NCBI GenBank assembly: GCA_958450325.1 | Contig: OY288241.1 | Coordinates: forward strand, 44,343,978-44,407,977 | From: Agrostemma githago | Taxonomy: Eukaryota; Streptophyta; Magnoliopsida; Caryophyllales; Caryophyllaceae | Length of the DNA: 64,000 nt | Direction of reading: 5' to 3' | Shown here: positions 22,627-34,283 of the stretch, in pieces | How the letters are laid out: every line of letters begins with the position of its first letter | How positions within the stretch are numbered: position 1 is the first letter of the stretch | Position numbers and translations under genes: made by a program | The notes under the pieces: generated by a model | Databases searched by the model: none | Told to the model about the DNA's origin: nothing | What the model saw: the letters and a program-made list of their open reading frames with translations, nothing else

Positions 22627-23823
22627 ATGACTGGGGCAGCCGAGAAAAGTTTAAGGGAGCAGTTACTTTCCTCAGGTGAAACACCGACGAGTAACGTTTT
22701 TCCTTCTTTGGAAAAACCGTTTAAGCTTAATCCAGGTTTTATCCAAATACTCCCTAAATTTTACGGTAATTCTAATGAAGATGCTCAAAGACATATTCAG
22801 GAATTTTACCTTGCTTGTGCTACTTTATCTTTAGATGACGTTGATGATGATATTATTAGATTTCGAGCATTCCCATTCACATTGCATGATTTAGCTAGAG
22901 ATTGGTCGTTTTATCTTCCGTCTGGGTCTATTACTTCTTGGGATTGCATGCGAAAAACTTTTCTTGAGAAATATCAATCTCCTAATATAAGTAGCTCAAT
23001 AAGAAGACAAATTATGAGTATTAAGCAAGATGAAAATGAACCTCTGCATGATTATTGGGATATATTTAACAGATTATGTATTTCTTGCCCCCAACACCAA
23101 CTTAGTGAGAATGTCTTGATTGGGAGTTTTTATGATGGTTTGCTAGATGATCAGAAGCCACTAATAGATACTGCTAGTGGTGGGTCTTTAGTAGATAAAA
23201 CTCCTATAGAAGCGAGAAAAGTGATTTCAAACATGGCTATTAGTAGTCAACAATATGTAATAAAGAATGATCACGAAGAGAAATAGCAAAATCAATTAAG
23301 GGAGCAAGCACATGAGCTTAAAGAATTCAAAAATGTCATTGGTGTTGTTACTGCTTAAAATCAGTCTTTAGAAAATATTGTTAGACGATTAGCCATCCAA
23401 ATTGGAGAAGTACATTCACAAACATTTAGTCGCCATGAGCAATTAGAGAATCAAATGTAACAAGTGTGTACTACTCTCGGTAATATTCACAACAAATTAG
23501 AACAAATTGAGAAAACAAAACACTCCTCTTACATTATTGATGAATCTAAGGCTATAACCTTAAGGAGTGGTGTAAAGAGCTTAAGAATAAAGTTGGAGTT
23601 GAAAAAAAAATCCAGATTAGTAGAGGAGAAAAGAATCAAAGGGATGTTAGTGATAATCAAGATGAATCTTTTGATAGTGAAAAAGATGTTCAAGGTGAGA
23701 AAGGTACTCAAGAAAAAGAAATTACTAAATTCGTACCTGATGTCACTAATCTTAAGACATTTGTTCCATTCCCTTCAAGATTTGCTCAATCAAAAAAACA
23801 AGAGCTGGATAATGAAATTTTAG
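22627..23823 (+). pseudogene. Gypsy C gag with three in-frame stops
   Basis: From ATG 22627 the frame reads a retrotransposon capsid domain, with FRAFPFTLHDLARDWSFYLP and MRKTFLEKYQSP followed by DYWDIFNRLCISCPQHQ. It continues in the same frame through stops at 23284 (TAG), 23356 (TAA) and 23458 (TAA) to the gag C-terminal motif ITLRSG near 23555. All three stops sit where a glutamine codon is likely, so they can be explained by C-to-T changes. No zinc knuckle is obvious. The primer site is 160 bp upstream. As it stands it could yield only a 219-residue capsid fragment. Confidence 0.88.
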
Positions 23824-23876
23824 AAACATTTCGGAAGGTAGAAATTAATATACCTCTCTTAGATGCTATTAAACAG

Positions 23877-24401
23877 ATGCCTAAATATGCTAAATTTTTG
23901 AAAGAATTGTGCACTAATAAGAGGAAAATCAAGATCGGTGAAAAAGTGTTAATTGGAGAGAATGTGTCTGTTATTCTTCAAAAGAAGATGCCTCCGAAGT
24001 GTAAGGATCCGGGGATGTTTAGCATACCTTGTAAAATTGGAAATTGTAAATTAGATAAATGTATGCTTGATTTAGGAGCTTCAATCAGTGTTATGCCGAA
24101 GTCTGTCTATGAATCATTAAAATTAGGGGCCCTTGCTAGAACTGACATAGTAATCAAGTTAGCTGATAGATCACATGCTTATCCTATTGGAGTTTTAGAA
24201 GATGTCTTAGTTCAGGTCAATATATTAGTTTTTCCCGTTGATTTTTATGTTATTGATATGGGTAACTCTTTTAAAGATTTACCATTATTACTAGGGAGAC
24301 CCTTTCTCAAAACTTCTAGGACAAAGATGATGTGTTTAAAGGAACTCTTTCATTTGAGTTTGATGGAGAAACGATTGAACTTAACCTCTATGATACCATG
24401 A
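23877..24401 (+). pseudogene. Gypsy C protease region
   Basis: The frame contains the aspartic protease active-site motif LDLGASISVMP at about residues 64-74, then LLLGRPFL, which closes the retropepsin domain. It lies between the gag C-terminus and the RT and overlaps the next frame (24332 onward), a sign of an indel in what was one pol frame. The catalytic aspartate is retained. Confidence 0.85.
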
Positions 24402-27400
24402 AACACCCAAATGATGTTGATGTCGTTAGTTGTATAAATATCCATGATATGGTGGACTTAGTTACTCAAGAGACTTTCAAAAAAGTATATGAGTTCGATT
24501 TCAATGATAAAAATAATTTTGATCATACTCCGAACAATATTTCTATCGATAAGTTGAAAAATGTTGCTAGTATTGACTTACCCGCAAACACACCTAAATT
24601 AATACCTTATGTCCAATGTGCCCCTGACTTGGAGCTAAAACCCTTGCCTAGTAATCTGAAATATTGTTTTCTTGGTGAAAATGATACCTTGCCGGTAATC
24701 ATTTCTAATTTACTTACCGGGTCGCAAGAAGAAAAACTGATTAATGTGCTTACTAAATACAAAGAGGCTATAGGGTGGACCATTGCGGATATTGAAGGTA
24801 TCAGTCCCACATTGTGTATGCATAACATTTTTCTAGAGAATGATTCTAAACCTGTCAGAGAAACCCAACGTAGGCTTAACCCTCCAATGATGGAAGTTGT
24901 GAAAAAGGAAATTCTTAAGTGGCGTGACGCAGGTGTTATATAGCCTATATCTGATTCAAAATAGGTTAGTCCAATTCATGTAGTTCCTAAAAGGACAGGA
25001 ATGACTGTTGTAGAAAACAACAAAGGTGAATTAGTACCTACTAGAGTGTCGAATGGTTGGAGGGTGTGTATCGATTATAGGAAACTTAACCAAGCCACAA
25101 GAAAAGATCACTTTTCTTTACCATTTATTGACCAAATGTTAGAAAAGTTTGCAGGGCGATCATACTTTTGCTTTCTTGATGGTTATTCAGGTTATATTCA
25201 AGTTCCTATCGCTCCCGATGATCAAGAAAAGACCACTTTTACTTGCCCTTTTGGTACTTTTGCGTTTAGAAGAGTGCCCTTTGGACTTTGTAATGCTCCT
25301 GGCACATTTCAATGTTGTATGATGAGTATATTTTCTGATTTGCTTGATAATTTTATGGAGGTCTTTATGGACGACTTTACAGTGTTTGGTGATGATTTTG
25401 ATAGGTGTCTCCATAATTTATCTCTAGCATTAAAAAGATGCGTTGAAACTAACCTTGTGTTGAATTATGAAAAATGTCATTTCATGGTGGAAAAAGAAGT
25501 AGTCTTAGGACATGTTTTTAGTTCTAAAGGTCTAGAGGTTGACAAAGCAAAAGTTGATATTATTAGTTCATTACCTTACCCTACTTGTGTGCGTGAAATA
25601 AGATCTTTTCTGGGGCATGCTGTATTTTATAGGCGATTTATACAAAATTTCTTTTCTATCGCATCACCTTTATGTGCTTTACTTGCTAAAGATGCATCAT
25701 TTTTTTGTAATGAAAATTCTAAAATTGCATTTGACAGATTGAAAGACAAACTGACTTCAGCACCTATAATAAGACCGCCTAATTGGTCCCTGCCTTTTGA
25801 GATAATGTGATGCTAATGATAAGGCTGTGGGTGCTGTCTTAGGTCAAAAAGTTGGCAAAGAGCCATATGTGATTTATTATGCTTCTAAGTCTCTTGATCC
25901 TGCTCAATGCAATTACACTGTTACTGAAAAGGAGATGTATGCCGTTATTTTTGCTCTTGAGAAATTCAAGTCTTACTTACTAGGTACCCATGTGATTATA
26001 TATTCTGACCATTCTGCCTTGAAATATTTGCTGAAAAAGAAAGAATCTAAAGCTAGATTACTCCTTTGGGTTTACTATTGCAAGAATTTGATCTAGAGAT
26101 AAGAGATAAAAAAGGAGCTGAAAACATTGTTGCCAACCATCTTAGTAGAATTGTTCATGATAAAGAACTGATTGAATCTTCATCTGATTTATTTCCTGAT
26201 GAACAATTATATGAACTAAATAATATATTACCGTGGTATGCAGACATTGTTAATTACTTAGTATCGAAAGAATTTCCTAAGAATTTAAGTAGGCATCAGA
26301 AAGATAAGATTAAACATGATTCACGATACTATATTTGGGATGATCCGTACTTATTTAAAATTTGTGGAGACAACATTGTAAGAAGATGCGTATCACATCA
26401 TGAAATTAAGTTTATTCTTGAATTTTGTCATTCTTTCGAGTGTGGTGGTCACTTTGGTCCAAAGAGAACAGCTCATAAGGTTTTAGAATGTGGTTTCTAT
26501 TGCCCTTCTTTGCATAAAGATGCTTATTTATTTGTTAAATCTTGTGATAGATGTCAGAGAACAGGTAATATTTCTAAAAGAGATCAGATGCCACTTAAAA
26601 CTATTTTTGTGAATAATGTATTTGATATTTGGGGCATAGATTTCATGGGACCATTCCCATCTTCTTTTGGTAATACTTAAATTCTTGTAGCCGTTGATTA
26701 CATTTTTAAATGGGTTGAGGCTAAACCGACAAGGACAAATGATTCTAAAGTTGTGGTGGAATTTGTTCAAGATCATATTTTTCATAGATTCGGTGTTCCT
26801 AGAGCTATTATTAGTGACCGAGGTACTCATTTTTGTAATCGTATTATTGAGGCTTTATTTAGGAAGTACCATGTTACTCATAAGGTCTCTAAGGCATACC
26901 ACCCACAAACTAATGGTCAGGCTGAGGTTTCAAATCGTGAAATCAAATCTATCTTGGAAAAAGTTGTGAACCCAAATAGAAAGGATTGGAGTGCTCGATT
27001 AGGTGATGCATTATGGGCTTATAGAACCGCGTATAAAACACTTATTGGAATGTCACCTTATCGTTTTGTCTATGGAAAAGCTTGTCACCTTCCTGTGGAA
27101 CTCGAACACAAAGCTTTTTGGGCTATTCAAACGTGTAATCTCGATTATGAGAAATCATGTGCTAATAGAAAATTAGAGATTCAAGAGTTGGAGGAAATTA
27201 GGAATGATGCCTATGAGAATTCGATGATCTACAAGGAGAAAACAAAAGAATATCATGATAAGTTGTTATCGAGGAAAAGTTTTAGTATTGGTGATAAGGT
27301 ATTATTGTATAACTCTAGATTAAGACTATTTCCGGGTAAACTGAGATCGAGATGGATTGGCCCTTTTGAGGTTATGAGAGTATATGAGCATGATGCAGTT

Positions 27401-27529
27401 GAGATAAGGAATTGTGAATCGGGTAACATTATTAAGGTGAATGGACATAGAATTACACCTTATTATGAAGGCTTTACGGCTAATTGGGTTGATATTATAG
27501 ACTTGGAAGATCCTATTTATGAGAATTAA
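24332..27529 (+). pseudogene. Gypsy C pol: RT, RNase H and integrase, frameshifted
   Basis: Domains in order are: RT (24800-25600) with intact motifs FLDGYSGY and FMDDF; RNase H (25750-26150) with YYASKSLDPAQ and TEKEMYAVIFALEKF; integrase zinc domain (26380-26560); integrase core with [19 protein letters not shown] and VSNREIK supplying D-D-E; and C-terminal motif [12 protein letters not shown]...[10 protein letters not shown]. Lesions are stops at 24941 and 24962 (in the RT N-terminal block), a likely 2-base loss near 25808, a likely 1-base loss near 26066, and a stop at 26678. It is a typical decayed pol. There is no chromodomain and no extra RNase H. Confidence 0.9.
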
Positions 27530-29132
27530 TTAAGATGTGGTAGTACGTCGAGACACGACGTAAAATAAGGCGCTTCTTGGGAGGCAACCCAAGCTTGTTT
27601 TTTTTGTTTTGTTTTAATTTATAGGTTATTTTGCTAATTAACTTAGGTTGTTTTATTTTCGTTTCTTCCTATTTCACTTGCCTTGTTCTAGTGCTTGAAT
27701 TTTGCAGGTTAGAATAACGAGCTACTTTGCGGAAGATGTGATGAGCTGAGAATGCATAGATTTTTTTTCCAATAATTGTGGCGAAGCTGCTAATATCTCT
27801 ACTTCACTAACTCCGCTAAGTACCTTTATCCCTCTTATTTATGTTTATTAATGCAAATTTTTTGCTTCTTGATGTCTCTTTTGACATTGAGGACAATGTC
27901 ATATTTAAGTGTGGGGGGAGGTAATTGAAAACTAGATGAATTTGGAATTGTTGTTGATATCATGTTGAAAGTAATGTTGGCGGGTGGCCATTTGTGTTAA
28001 ATTTTTTGGAAGATGTCGATATTTAGGGGAAATGCTGTCAAAATTTTGGTAGAAATTTGAGCTTTAAAGTTTAACCTTTGTTTTTTTATTTGATTACCTA
28101 GACGTGGGAAGTTGGCGACGAACTCTAATCTAATTTTTTAAAATAATTTCTCTAATAATAGTAGTAGTGTAATTTAAAAGACTATATATTTTAAAGTTGT
28201 GTATACATTGATTTTCCTCCCAATTAGACTTGGATTAATTAATTTGATAATATATGGTATTTTAAGTCTCTTTTAAATTTGAGTTATAGGTGAATTATAA
28301 AGAATATCACTTACTTTAGCTACCTTAGCTACTTTTTTTTTGTTGACTCTGGAGGTACGAGCGGTAAGCTGGTCTTGTTTCAATTAATTTACTTTCGTAG
28401 GTGACTCCTAATTAGGGCTATAAGGAAGATTAAATGCCTCAAAAAGTGAGTGAGTCGGTCTTGTGACTCGAGTTAGTAAATCCGAGGGGAACCTAGTCCT
28501 AACGGGATTGAGAGAATGCCTAATGCCTTGTCCAGAAGGGCGGGAGTCATTGGTTGAAAGCTTGCTACATGGATCACTTGATTGAAAAAAAAAATTGAAA
28601 AAAAAAGAGAAAAAAATCATACAGAGGAAAAGAAAAAAATAAATAAGAGCGGAAAAATGAGACGAGGTGTCTAGTTTGACTTATGTGCTCGAGAGGACGA
28701 TCCTCATACTGAACTGGTAATAGGAATGTTCCGAAAGTAAGTCACCTTCCCCTAAGGCCTTAAACTGCTGAAACCCGTCGTCTTGAGTTAATTCTTACGC
28801 AATTTTTCAAAGGTAGTTAAATAAGTGGGAAGAATAATGAGTTTATTTATGATTTTGATTTAGAAGCGGTTTAAAATATTATATATTGTTAAATTAATTA
28901 ATTGAATAGTTTATAATGGAGGAGAAACTCATTTGTATATTGCTTGTTAATCTAACTTTAAAAAGTTTTGATAAGTTTACTTACTACTATTTTTCTCAAA
29001 TATTTTTAGTTTGTCGTCGATAGTACCTAGTTTGGTTAGTCTAAAATGTTTTTAAGGTTAATGTTTTGGTTCTTCGTTTTAGCTCTTGACTTCTCATTGT
29101 CGAGGACGACAATGGACTAAGTGTGGGGAATT
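27530..29132 (+). other. Gypsy C 3' non-coding region with two polypurine-like modules
   Basis: No env-like frame is present. At 27883-27922 GAGGACAATGTC is followed by TTTAAGTGTGGGGGGAGG. At 29101-29132 GAGGACGACAATGG is followed by CTAAGTGTGGGGAATT, directly before the 3' LTR. The second is the priming polypurine tract by position. An A-rich run lies at 28584-28625. Confidence 0.75.
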
Positions 29133-30591
29133 TGATAAGTCGATATTTATGCGTATTTTTACCTCTTTAATATTATATTTTCAGCGTCGTCTTTGAATTA
29201 TTTGAGCTAAACGTTATAATTTTAGTAACTTTTGACATATTATCGGCCTTATATTATTTTTCGTACTAAATTGAGTATTTAATATATATTTTAATTATTT
29301 AATATATATATATATACATGGAAAGTATTACTAAAATCGTATTTATGCTTGCAGGTTTGTCTTAAGACGACGATATCTCACACATACGATATCGGAATAG
29401 GGCGATGTAGGACCCGTTGGGAAGCTAAGTCCGAGACCGATAACTTTATAGAATAAAATTAAACCCAAATCCAAAGTCTTATTGGTCCAAGTCAGACTAA
29501 TAGAATTCCGCTCGGAAAATGGGCTGAATTAGGAAGTGGACATAAGAAATAGAATAAGGAAATAAAAAAAAACAAAAAAATTATAAAAGGGGGAGAAGAT
29601 CAGGGGAGACGGACCAGCAGCACAAAAAACACAGAGGAGAAAGAAAAAAAAAGAAGGAAAAAAAAGAGGAAGCACGCAGCAGACAACGCGGACGAAGAAC
29701 GACTCTTCGGCTCGATTTTCAACCCGATTTTTATGAGCTTTCTTAATCTTTCCCTTTTATTTACTGTTTTAATGTTTAGTATGGAGTAGCTTTTCAATAG
29801 GAGTGTGTAATTAACTATTCATATTGTGGTCTATGAGATTGGATGTTATGTTTAACGATTAATTATTGTTATTAGGTATCTACTCGAAATTCATTATTAA
29901 CTTTGTGATTTATGATTATTAATTTGGATTGATCACCTAGATTGTTCTCTTAAATCTATTGTTAATAGATAATAATTTTGATTAGGTTGCAGCTTACTGG
30001 TCTAATCTTTGTTGATAGAATTTTGAGTAATAATTCCGTCTTATAGAGTTGCAGCTTTCTGGTTCCGTAAGACCTAATTGATTGGTGTTCTTAAAGCGAT
30101 TAAATTTATTGACTTGATTCGTGCTTACATGGTTGAGTCGATTTAATTTAGTTAGGATTAAACTTGCGTGGTTAACGGAGTTTAACGAGTAAAAAAGATT
30201 AAACTGTTAATTTACTTGCTTACAAGGGATTAAATAGTTAATCAATCTATTCAATAACTAATTAAGTGAATCGATGATTTGACACAATATCTATAGAAAA
30301 TTACATGTCTCCTATTAATTCATTATTAGAACTTTAACTTTGAATTAAAAATCGTTGTTATTTATTTGTTTTTTTTGTTTAGTCTAGTTTACTTTCGTAA
30401 TAGTTTAATTTAGATTAAAAATTATTCACCTCAACAAAACCCCCCCTCAATATAATTATATAACTATACATACTATGATCTAGGATAGTACATTAGTCCC
30501 TGTGGGTTCGACCCTTACCTAGCTACTCTTCTATTTGCTAGTTAGAGTTTGTAAGCGAAAATATAAATCTAATTTTGAGTGCGGAAACGAC
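29133..30591 (+). repeat. Gypsy C 3' LTR, last bases missing
   Basis: Homologous to 20993-22443 up to GGAAACGAC. The final eight or so bases (ending CGCATCA in the other LTR) are replaced at 30592 by TATAACAACCC, the end of a different LTR-type sequence. Confidence 0.9.
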
Positions 30592-31916
30592 TATAACAAC
30601 CCAAATTTTCCAGACTTTATAAATAAGTCTATAATAAAAAAACAGCGGAAGACATGATACATATCCGAGTCAATACTATTCTCAACTAATTAGATTACTT
30701 TACAATAATTATGAAAGTACTTACATATTACATTTAATTGTAACAATTTATGAAGAAATAGAAATACATTTGAGTCTCATCTTGAGCTATCTCCAACCCT
30801 GCCCGTCTGAGGAATGGTCAGTCTCCCTTAATCTGACGTTTAAAATATTTTTAAAAGAATTTCATAGAAAACAAATCGTCTGGTGGGTAAATTACCAAAA
30901 TTTAATATGAATAAAATATTAAATCAAACATAGATCAAATAACAGTACATAAAGCACAACCGGTAACACATAACTTTAGAAATCGCAAGAAATGTTTTAA
31001 GTGCCGTATTATTTTTTTGGAAAATTTTTATCACGATATACCGGCCAATTATTGTACAAGTTCCGAATAAAATTTGTATTTGATACTTGTACAATAATAA
31101 TCTACTGCCAATCACACCAATACCAGGGGCTTACATTATTACCCCTGTTTACCGTGGTGACATAAACACGTTTAAAACAAAATTCGTCCTCTCATCTCCA
31201 GGGTCGAATGCCGGATACGTGGGGTTGTTACCCGCACCATGAACTACTCACCACCCGGCTGGTTATCCCCGCAGCCACGCTCCAATCGTCGACTCACGGA
31301 AACCTGGGTGCGATCCACCTAACACGTACGAGACTGATCAGGTCCCCACCTAAAGTATGGCCACACTCCCGCCTAGTCTCGAGTCAATGACATGGGCAGC
31401 CAAAGACCCTTCGTACACAACGGACGGTTTTATACGGTTAAGCTAAGCACTATTCATACAAGTTATCTCGTACACAATAGAGAGAACCTGCTTTCCCGCT
31501 CAATGAGATTTCGAATAAAGTCCTAAAAATGGCCAATAAAATATACAATCTTTTGAAATATATTTTGAAAACATTATGTGTTATCCAACTCAAATTCGAT
31601 AGAAAATTTCTTCTCTTATAATTAGATACGAAGTAACAATAGCCAAATAGCACGTAGAAAAATAAAAGTCTCCTTGATCATTGTTGTTGTTGTTGTTGTT
31701 GTTTCGGTTGCCCCTCCCGGCCATATCGAAGGTCACAGATAACAACATATAATCAATGCTAATCATCGAGTTTAGGAACAGGAAATCCAAACAGATAAGT
31801 CCTTATTCGTTTATACCCATTTCTAACAATATTTTAATTTACTGTTTAAATAATTTACTGGTATTTTCCCTAATTTCAGGTGTAAGCGTTGGGAGCAATA
31901 ATGCTCTGATACCAAC
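30592..31916 (-). other. Non-coding LTR-element sequence (family E interior or another LTR)
   Basis: Begins TATAACAACCCAAATTTTCC, an end typical of plant Gypsy LTRs read backwards. It has a GC-richer block at 31190-31430 and a (GTT)n microsatellite at about 31680-31703. It finishes next to a primer-binding site for the LTR at 31917. No protein motif is present. I cannot place its internal borders. Confidence 0.45.
31903..31914 (-). promoter_or_regulatory. Family E primer-binding site (initiator tRNA-Met type)
   Basis: TGGTATCAGAGC on the minus strand, two bases after the LTR end. This is the classic plant primer site complementary to initiator tRNA-Met. Confidence 0.8.
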
Positions 31917-32436
31917 TGTAATCCCCTAGAAATTCTAACGCGATACAATGGCGGAAACACTGTAGAGTCGGGATTAAAACACGCTGTAACTATGTCTTAG
32001 TAAAATTAAAACGGTAAAGTCGAACAATAGGCCTAAAATAAAATGGCCAAAATTTAAACAATCCACAAAAGGGGGTTTAAACATTCCACAAGACATAATT
32101 ATCAAAAGAGAGTAAGCAGGATCCACAATGCTCGCTAGCCCACACTCAGAAACAAGTATACCTGCCATGTTAAAACATAACAGCCACAATCAGTGGGGAG
32201 CAACGTCAATTCGAAGAGAAATAGAATTCCTCACGGAAAATTAATTAGTTTACAAAGAAAATCAAATAAATAGATTTAAAAGAATTAAAATCTTTTAAAA
32301 TAAAATCAAATAACATTAAACTTAAAATTGAAAATAAGCTTGAAAAGATGATGAAATATGAGGCCGAAATGTGATAGAGTTAAAACGATGTCATAACGGA
32401 AAGAATAAAAATGCTAGGAAAATAGCGGGTGTTACA
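31917..32436 (-). repeat. Family E LTR, short copy (520 bp)
   Basis: On the minus strand it runs TGTAACACCCGC...GGGGATTACA. The first 300 bp and last 190 bp or so (plus-strand order) match the two ends of the much longer LTR at 43296-49070, so the middle of about 3 kb is absent here. A primer site adjoins it, so it behaved as a 5' LTR. On its right it abuts family A RNase H at 32437. Confidence 0.8.
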
Positions 32437-33046
32437 GAAGAGGTACTCGAGGGCCGCATGATCAGTGAAAACAATGACTTCCGAGCCCACCAAGTATAGC
32501 GAGCAGTTCTTTCTCCGTGGTGGCATAGTTCACTTGAGCATTATTTTCGAGCGTTTTACAAGCATAGTAAATGGCATGTGAGAGTTTATCCTTCTTTTGA
32601 CCCAAAACCGCTCCAACAACACAATCACTCGCATCACACATAATCTCGAATGGTAAATTCCAATCCGGTGACTGAATGATCAGAGCCGAAATAAGGGCCT
32701 ATCTAATCCTCTTGAAAGTTTCAATACACTCATTAGTAAACTCGAAAGGAGCATCCTTGAGGAGGAAATAAGTGAATGGTTTAGCAATTTTCGAAAAGTC
32801 CTTGATAAACCGCCGATAAAATCCTGCGTGCCCAATGAAATTTCTCACTCCCTTTACATTGACCGATAAGGGTAATTGCTCAATCACTTGCACTTTTGAT
32901 TTATCTACATGGATATCCTTTTCGGACACAACATAGCCTAGCACTACACCTTCAGTGACCATAAAATAGCACTCTTCCCAATTAAGGACCAAACTGACCT
33001 CTACACATCGATTTAAGATGGTATCTAAGTTAGCTAAACAAGCCAA
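32437..33046 (-). pseudogene. Family A RNase H and RT C-terminal fragment
   Basis: Minus-strand reading gives the RT connection motifs VVLGYVVSEKDIHVDKSKV and FIGHAGFYRRFIKDFSKIAKP, then RNase H (PFEIMCDASDCVVGAVLGQKK, YYACKTLENNAQVNY, TTEKE). It stops at 32437 inside the TDHAALEYLF block, where the family E LTR is inserted. A frame break separates it from the upstream RT at about 33035. The gene order continues, after the 20781-32436 insertion, with the integrase fragment at 20151-20780. Confidence 0.82.
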
Positions 33047-34271
33047 AAAAACTCAAACCATACACACTAAAATTGTCCATAAACATTTCCATGATGGACT
33101 CGATGTAGTCGAAGAAGATGCTCATTATGCATCTTTGAAATGTGGCGGGCGCGTTACATACCCCAAATGGCATCATGTAATATACGAAAGTGCCATAGGG
33201 ACAAGTAAACGTGGTCTTTTCTTGGTTAGCGGGGTGTATCGGGATTTGGAAGAATCCCGAATAGCCATGTAAATAGCAAAAATACTTTTGAGAAGCTAGT
33301 CTCTCAAGCATTTGGTCGATGAAAGGTAACGGGAAATGGTCTTTAAGCGTAGCCGTATTCAACTTCCTATAATCTATGCACATTCTCCATCCTGTTACAA
33401 CTCGTGTAGGGATCAACTCATTATTCTCATTTGGGACCACAGTGGTCCCTCCTTTCTTAGGTACGACTTGTACCAGACTCACCCATTTTGAATCGGGAAC
33501 CGTATAAATAATTCCCGCAATGACATTTTCCTCGATATCTTCCACTAAAACTTCTTCCTTCTCGGCTGTTTTATCATTTTTAGGCACCGACGAACCTTCA
33601 TAATTTGTGCCACTACGAAGGGTGATCACATTAGCCGTATCATGTTGTTGATCGCCTTGAGAAGGGAGTTTACCTTGTTGTCGCATTGCTTGCGACTCGA
33701 AAAGGTGTCCGACTTGGTTCTCAAGATTTTTAATGGCATTATCTTTGGCTTGATCATTTTTTTGCATTTGAGCCATTATAGAATCTTGAGTCTTAGCCAC
33801 CATTTGCAACATATTACGAAGCTCGGCCATTTCACTCGATCTCGAAGAGGAATTATCTTGAGCTTGCATGGAGGATTGGCCAAAATTCTGATTAGAATTC
33901 CCGAAGTTCTGAATGGTGTTACCGAAATTTTGTTCGTGACCCGATTGAGGTCGCTGCGGAAAATTCCCTTGGGTTTGGAAATTTCTCTGGTTGTTGAAGT
34001 TTTGTTGATTCTGAAAATTCACTTGGTTTTGGAAATTTTGTCGATTATGTGGGGCAACATATGTTTGTGAAGTAGGCGGGTTCAACACATTGGTGCTCCA
34101 GTAAGATAGCGAGGATGCAGCATAGCCCGGTTGGTTCATGTAGGAAATGTGCAGGCCCATGGAATGGAATGCATTTACTTGTTCTACGGAGCCCATACAA
34201 TCTTGAGCTTGGTGATCCGTGGCCCAACATCGAACACATAAATAGTCTTGCATCGCACGCACTTGATGCAT
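33030..34271 (-). pseudogene. Family A gag C-terminus fused in frame to RT by an internal deletion
   Basis: A 413-codon minus-strand frame. Residues 12-25 form a CCHC zinc knuckle (CVRCWATDHQAQDC). Next come Gln/Asn/Phe-rich repeats (about 65-145), a coiled-coil-like segment, the gag C-terminal motif VITLRSG, and then, without any protease, an RT starting at DSKWVSLVQVVPKKGG. Compared with Gypsy C, about 300-400 residues (protease plus RT start) are missing, yet the frame is kept. Both RT catalytic motifs are altered: motif A reads YLHGYSGF (D to H) and motif C reads FMDNF (second D to N). The RT is therefore dead. The frame breaks after VYG at about 33060. Confidence 0.87.
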
Positions 34272-34283
34272 GCCCCCTCCCCC

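Larger units (their letters stand above)
20993..30591 (+). mobile_element. Gypsy family C retrotransposon (Athila-type), nearly full length
   Basis: Order: 5' LTR 20993-22443, primer site, gag, protease, RT, RNase H, integrase, 1.6 kb non-coding 3' region, polypurine tract, 3' LTR 29133-30591. No chromodomain is seen. The 3' LTR lacks its last bases, replaced at 30592 by other LTR-like sequence, so no target duplication can be shown. All coding parts carry stops or frameshifts. The LTRs differ visibly by substitutions and small indels. Assignment to the Athila/Tat side is inferred from the RT and integrase style and the 3' polypurine modules. Confidence 0.9.

Noticed and set aside
30587..30596. 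Target duplication of Gypsy C against AGACT at 20988
   Set aside because: The 3' LTR end is lost at the junction with another LTR sequence and no matching 5 bp follows.
33642..34070. 142-codon plus-strand frame
   Set aside because: Antisense shadow of the Gln/Asn-rich gag region on the minus strand.
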